The translations under genes were made by a program, and so were the position numbers. From Pelobates cultripes (lineage: Eukaryota > Chordata > Amphibia > Anura > Pelobatidae), in assembly GCA_933207985.1 (NCBI GenBank), contig OW240913.1:279045102-279109101 (forward strand): DNA of 64,000 bases, given 5' to 3'. The notes beneath the pieces were generated by a model. The model was given only the letters and a program-made list of their open reading frames with translations. It ran no database searches and had not been told where the DNA came from. Of the stretch, positions 58,801-64,000 are shown one piece after another (positions within the stretch are counted from its first letter, which is position 1; every line of letters begins with the position of its first letter).

Positions 58801-60660
58801 TGAAGCTTCTTTAACAAGGATTCCTAGCAACTGCACACAAACATGGCAATGTACAATTTCAAACGTTTGATACAGTTTTGTAAATCTTTACAAAACGGGT
58901 CCTGAGAGCAGCACGAATGTACACTCTGGATTGGAGACATGCTTTACCATCTGGCGATCCAATGGTTAACTCGGGATTTGGCTCTTGCCAAGAGAAACCT
59001 GCTTGCCTGATGGCATAGTGCAAACTGTAAAGTTTGGATTTGCAACAATAGGGCCATTTCTCATGGTATGGACTATTTCCATTAATTCCAATTAAGAAAT
59101 GTTACTGCTATATTGTACAGTGTTATAACAATTCGGTTCTAACTTTGTAATAACATTTTAGAGAAAGTCCAAATATGGTATTATAATTGCATACCTTCCA
59201 AGCTGTCCCTATTTAGTATAGGCAGTGCCTTTTTTCTATCCTGATTTCCCTCATTTGTAGGAGATCAATATCATGTCATGGTTCTGAATGTATGACATAG
59301 CTCTACAGCAGTAACAATCTTAGTAATGTGTATATAAACTAAAATAACTATGTTCAGAAACCACTTAGTGTGAGTTAGATCACTTGTTCTAGTTTAAAAT
59401 GGCATTGTAGTTGCGTACAGTGTGATTAGTCACATGCAATTTCTCAACACAGGCCACATCCCCACTCATATCCCTAAAATTAAAATATCTCCCCTTCCTA
59501 CAAAGTTGAATTTGTTAGAGAAATGTACTAGACACACTTGATTAGCCTGCACAGAGCCCATATAGACCATTCTTGGCAGCTATTGAAATTGACTACCATG
59601 AGACAGGTCTTATCTCACAATGTTATTGCCCAGCTCCACTGTTTTGTAGACACCTGAAAACAACCCTTGCAGCAGTGTTCCCCCAGCACGTGCAAAGCCT
59701 TTTTAGAGGAATGGAGGAAGGGCAGCGGCTAAAGTTTCAGAATGATAATGCACTTGTGGCTCTGTTTATTGATAGTATGTGATATCTACATCTTTCTGTC
59801 CAGATCATAAATGTTTGTCTAATATAAAGTAATTCAGAAGAAGATACATTTCCTTATTCAATATTGACAATACCACAGTTATTCCTTTTTGAATGAAATA
59901 TAATGGGTTGTAAGAAAATATTATTTAATGTATTAAAAATAATAGTCAGGGTCCTATTTTTATTTATTTTTTTCTCTTAAATAAGTGCTTTGGGATTGTA
60001 CAGTAAGTGTATTATGGGAAGAGATATATGATATTTCAATGTGAACATTATTAAAGACTTGTGCAGAGACATAACATGGCCCTTCCAGATTTACCCCGTG
60101 GGGGATTCAAAAACTGATTTAGTTTAATGTTGAAATATCCATTTTAATTTGTGCTACTGGGGGTTTTGCATCTTGTAGACAGGTATATTTGACAAAGAAG
60201 CAAAAATAGTATCTCAGAACTCAGGGGTGATATCTTAATTTTACTTGTTTGAATGCCAACTGCCTTGATGCTAAACTAGTTTAAATGATTATATATGGGT
60301 ACAGTTGTATATCCATGTGTTTTAATACACATTCCACATAGCTTTGCCATTTGTAAAAGAAAGGACAGCGGGCGGTAGTTGTATTTCACTCCGGCATGTG
60401 TTATGACAGATGGAGAAAATCTTTTCATGTTGGTTTTTCAACAGTCGTACTCTGCAAGACTCCGAGCTCTTCCTGGCTACTGGGAAATTAAAAGTTGGCG
60501 ATTCAGCCTTTAATTTTTATCCATCTGCTCCAGCTAATGAGACATCTCATTTGTAGGCTTCACTTTGAATTACCAAATGCATGTGCAGCTTTATCATTCT
60601 TCCTCCCTGTGAGCCACCACCTCCTGTGTAACTTACAAAGATGGATAATAATAATGGATG
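55886..60660. other. Downstream ascc3 intron, mostly unassigned
   Basis: AT-rich. A TGTTCCTTTAAG motif at 58386 may be a MITE end. The segment 60365-60560 is less AT-rich and unique-looking. No ascc3 exon and no RNA gene recognised. Confidence 0.45.
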
Positions 60661-60668
60661 ATAGATAG

Positions 60669-60709
<41 letters not shown>

Positions 60710-60728
60710 CACACACACATATATATAC
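60669..60728. repeat. (CA)n(TA)n compound microsatellite
   Basis: ACACACACATATATATATAT run with further CA and TA blocks. Minus-strand frames across it are artefacts. Confidence 0.95.
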
Positions 60729-62880
60729 ATGCATACACAGACACTCACACACTTGCATGCTTACCAAGGGTACTTTAATTATCACAGTGTTATTCTAGAT
60801 CAACATATTATTTCAAGTCCACCTGCCTGTTGCATTAATTGTTCAGTAGCCCATTAGGGCATTCAACAGCAACTACCTATTGCCACTTGTTCTGTGTTAT
60901 AAATTTAATACATTAGAGAAACAAATATGCAGTACAGAAATTAGCATGTAACCCCCCCCCCCTTTATTTTATTTTTAAATTAAACGTTTTCATGCATTCT
61001 TTCTTTTCTGGTAACTGCAAGCAGTTTGACACTTAGCTTAACCCACTTATATTTCACTTCCAAGAGGAAGCAGTGTGATCTCTAACCGGATTTATCCTTG
61101 AGTATGCTTCCTGTAAACCCGTGCAATACTTTTTCTTTGGAAGGTGAATGAGAAGCTGGTTTTATGGGAAATGTATAGACGTGTTTGTATGCCCAAAATA
61201 GAGCTTCTTATGAGGTCTAATTCCTTACATACAAAAAATAGATAAAAACCATGCAGTTGAATGAAAGCCTCCAGCAACTTCCATTCTTTTTTTATGAACA
61301 AGGAATTGCAAGCATGTTGGTAACCATTTATATAAGGTTTCCATAAACCCTTTTAAGATTTACATAAAGCTCTCATTCATTTGTTACATAATCTTAGAAA
61401 AACACAAAAATTAGGTGCTCACTATAAACTTTAAGGCAGCAGTAAATCTTACAAGGATTCCCCAAAACCTTGTAGAAATAGAGACAGAACACAAATACAA
61501 AAAATAGAAAGGCACTGTTAACTTTTTTTTTTTTTTGTAATTGTATTCGTTAAATAGTGTTGCTAAATCTTGATGGAAAGTCATAAGTTTATTAAAAAAA
61601 AAAGTGTGGAGGCTTATATTGTGCATTAACTCTTTATTTACTTCCCATAGCAGCCAAGACAATTAAGTGAAAAACACAAAACAACATCCTAATGATCTCC
61701 CACATCCCTCCAATACATATACCACCACTCTAAAACCTTGAAAACGCACCCTACATTTCCTCTTTCTTTGCAAACATGCATAACCATAAACAGAACACAG
61801 CATACTAAAACAATAAAACACATTGAGGGGCTCCAGAAGGGCAATTCAAGGCACAGGAAAACTGTAGAAAACTGAAGTAAAGAAAAACAAAACATTGGAA
61901 TTCAGGTCGAAAAATGAGAAAACAACCCAGAGAGGAATACTTGATGAGAACGGATTATGTTGAAAAAGGACAGAGTGGCCATTATTTAATGCTTTAATTC
62001 CAGAACATCAACAGGGCAATACCATCAGGCAATAACAGCAGACCATAAATAATTGACAAATGAAATACACTGCCAAACAAATTCCCAATTTAGAAAATAA
62101 TAGAGGAAACTAAAATTATACAAAAGGGAAGAACAAGCGTCAAGAACAAATGCTGAGCAAGGAGAGGCAGTACCTGCCTCTGTGTCTTAAATAAAATAAT
62201 TTTCCTCACGGAATGGTGACAGCAGAGAAGAGAATATGACAGGTCTGAAATTAAATTCTTAAAAAAGTTGATTCATGGAACAAGTTTGCTGAATGCATCA
62301 TAGCTTCCAAACGACTCCCAACCGTGACTCTCTTGGACAAAGCCGAATCTCAAGATAACTGGGTGCCAAAAGAAGAAACGTTAATTCCAGCCAGTAGCAT
62401 AATCCACTTCACCTAGCGGGAGGACTGGAAACTGAGAAATTGAGGGGCAGAAAGATACAAACAACAGGTAACGGTCCTGACGGTGTTGGGCCTGTCCTAC
62501 TCCCATACTCCTCAAGACATGTCACTGGAAACAGAGTGACACAAGAAAGATGTGAGTGTCTGGGGATGTCAAAGGTGACTGCACCCATGCATGGAAATGT
62601 AGAATGTTTAATCCCTCTTATACGAGATTAAGCAAAACAATATTGCTATCTTGGCTGAAAGTTAATGAAGGGAGAAAACACTATTCATAGACCAGGCTTC
62701 AAATAGTGCCATCCCGCACACAAGAATACTTAGGGTGAGGTGGAAGAGGCAATCTGGTATCCTTGAGAAGGAGACACATGCTTGCTAGATGACAGGTCAT
62801 TAGACTTCAAGTTTGCAGAGAAGGTTGCAGAGCGATACATATTAATACATATTAATAGTCTGCTAAGAGCCTGCTCCAGC
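60729..62880. other. Downstream ascc3 intron, no clear element
   Basis: No exon seen. From about 61900 the sequence is purine-rich and may belong to the repeat that ends at 63325, but I cannot show it. Confidence 0.35.
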
Positions 62881-63322
62881 CCTGAGTAACAGTCCATGGT
62901 TAGTTAATTTGGATCCGGTCGCCAACTGAAAAACACGGGCAGTTTTGCATTCAGACGGGAGGCAAAAAGATGCAAGCGCAAAGATTTTTACAAGGCCTGA
63001 AACTGTGGAACATTGCATTGCTCACACCGATATATTGCATTGCAGGCAAAAAGGTAAAGAACTCCTTGGCCTGAATCAACAGGACCGCTGTTGAGTGCCA
63101 CGTAAGTGGTTTATGTATCGGATGGCAGACACATTCTCCATAAGCTGTCTGATACAGGTATTGGAGCAGTGCTTTGAAAACCTGTGAAAAGCAAAGGACA
63201 CAGACAACAGGTATTGATCCTGAAGAACGTCGCATACAGAGGACTGAAACATTAATTTTTTAACATGAACAAATAAAGATTAGAACCGTTACGTCCGTGA
63301 GTGCTGCCACCTCTTTGGATTT

Positions 63323-63325
<3 letters not shown>
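62881..63325 (+). repeat. Penelope-terminal-like repeat, copy 3
   Basis: GATCCTGAAGAACGTCGCAT (63227) then GACTGAAACATT, AATAAAGATTAG (63269), GTGAGTGCTGCCACC (63296) and GGATTTAGATATATA. The order matches copies 1 and 2, and the end abuts a TA tract. The stem between CTGAAGA and GAAAC is weaker here. Confidence 0.5.

Positions 63326-63380
<55 letters not shown>
63326..63380. repeat. (TA)n(CA)n microsatellite
   Basis: Pure TA run of about 36 bases, then CACACACACACACACACAC. Confidence 0.95.
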
Positions 63381-64000
63381 CACATAAATTAAAACATATA
63401 TGTATATATAGTGTTTAGTATGTATTTAATTTCACACCTGAAACATTTCATGTGGCATATGCAGCCCAACAAATCCTTGCCTTTCTATTCAAAACACATT
63501 GTTTGTAATATATATGTATTTTCTTGGCAGATCAATTGTTAACAGTTTGATATTTGATCAAATTAAGCACATTTTAAGGGATTATTTTATGGTTTCTTTC
63601 TAAAGCATCTTTTCTCAACTCTTTTGATATAGTTTTTGAAAACCATTCATCTTATTTAGTGCTTAACAAATCTTGATAGCACAATCATCAGTTTATGTAA
63701 TAAAATTGGATGCATAATGAATAGAGACTTCAAGTACACTTTTGCTATTGTTCGACTGAATAGTTTAAGAATAGCTGATTGAAATACGATGTAAACAAGC
63801 TTTCACACAGGCATTTTCTTTTTAATAAAAGCAAAAGTCTGATTTAATAGTTAATGACAAAAAAAACTGTTACTCCATCATAATTTATTTTTCTTAAAAG
63901 TCTGTGAGTTGAACCAGCTGTTAAGCAATACCTTATCTTTAATAAACTTTGCAACATGTGTCCTGCTAAGGGTTTGTGTCGAAAAGCTACAATTTATTAT

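Overview
The window is vertebrate nuclear DNA and, judging by its repeats, comes from a frog or toad. It is AT-rich and almost entirely intronic. The only host gene I can support is ascc3 (activating signal cointegrator 1 complex subunit 3, a Ski2-like DExH helicase) on the + strand. Three consecutive internal coding exons are visible at 4209-4373, 33701-33877 and 48454-48525. All three are phase 0 and together encode 138 uninterrupted codons of the first (N-terminal) helicase cassette, running from the TPEKWD motif through DEVH and SAT towards motif IV. The introns between them are about 29.3 kb and 14.6 kb. The flanking introns run off both ends of the window (at least 4.2 kb and 15.5 kb). 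I found no other host gene, no tRNA or rRNA gene, no CRISPR array and no bacterial features.

The rest is a dense, partly nested collection of transposable elements. 1-8 kb: simple repeats, TTAA-flanked MITEs (starts like TTAAAGGAACACTATAG, consistent with the amphibian T2/Kolobok type), ascc3 exon A, and a decayed Tc1/mariner copy with a 300-bp insertion. 8.4-12.6 kb: an L1-clade LINE composite with a 450-bp internal segment present twice and a second L1 3' half in the opposite orientation. 14.5-17.3 kb: a tRNA-derived SINE, a tandem array split by two MITEs, and a hAT/BED transposase remnant. 18 kb: a fragment resembling DIRS reverse transcriptase. 20.5-21.7 kb: a TA-flanked element with three serial hairpins. 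22-27 kb: several T2-type MITEs, some nested at TTAA sites. 27.9-32.1 kb: an L2-clade LINE split by a Penelope-like element (IDD reverse transcriptase plus GIY-YIG endonuclease) with a 14-bp target duplication. 33.7 kb: exon B. 34.4-35.9 kb: a short poly(A) retroelement with a 10-bp target duplication. 38-40 kb: a CA-rich minisatellite and a hAT MITE. 42.6-43.7 kb: a TA-cored palindrome and a palindromic minisatellite. 43.9-45.4 kb: a CR1 LINE. 48.45 kb: exon C. 49.9-50.8 kb: a 5'-truncated L1 tail with a 16-bp target duplication. 54-55.7 kb and 62.9-63.3 kb: Penelope-terminal-like repeats.

Functionally, the three exons supply part of the ATPase core of ASCC3, which acts in the ASCC complex (alkylation repair with ALKBH3, and splitting of collided ribosomes in the ASC-1/RQT complex). 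The repeats are intronic passengers. The most unusual signals are a recurring hammerhead-ribozyme-like core in several unrelated-looking repeats, the serial-hairpin element at 20.5-21.7 kb, and MITE-into-MITE insertions at a shared AGCTTAA site. None of these amounts to clear evidence of a new biological system. All family assignments were made by eye and are not database results.
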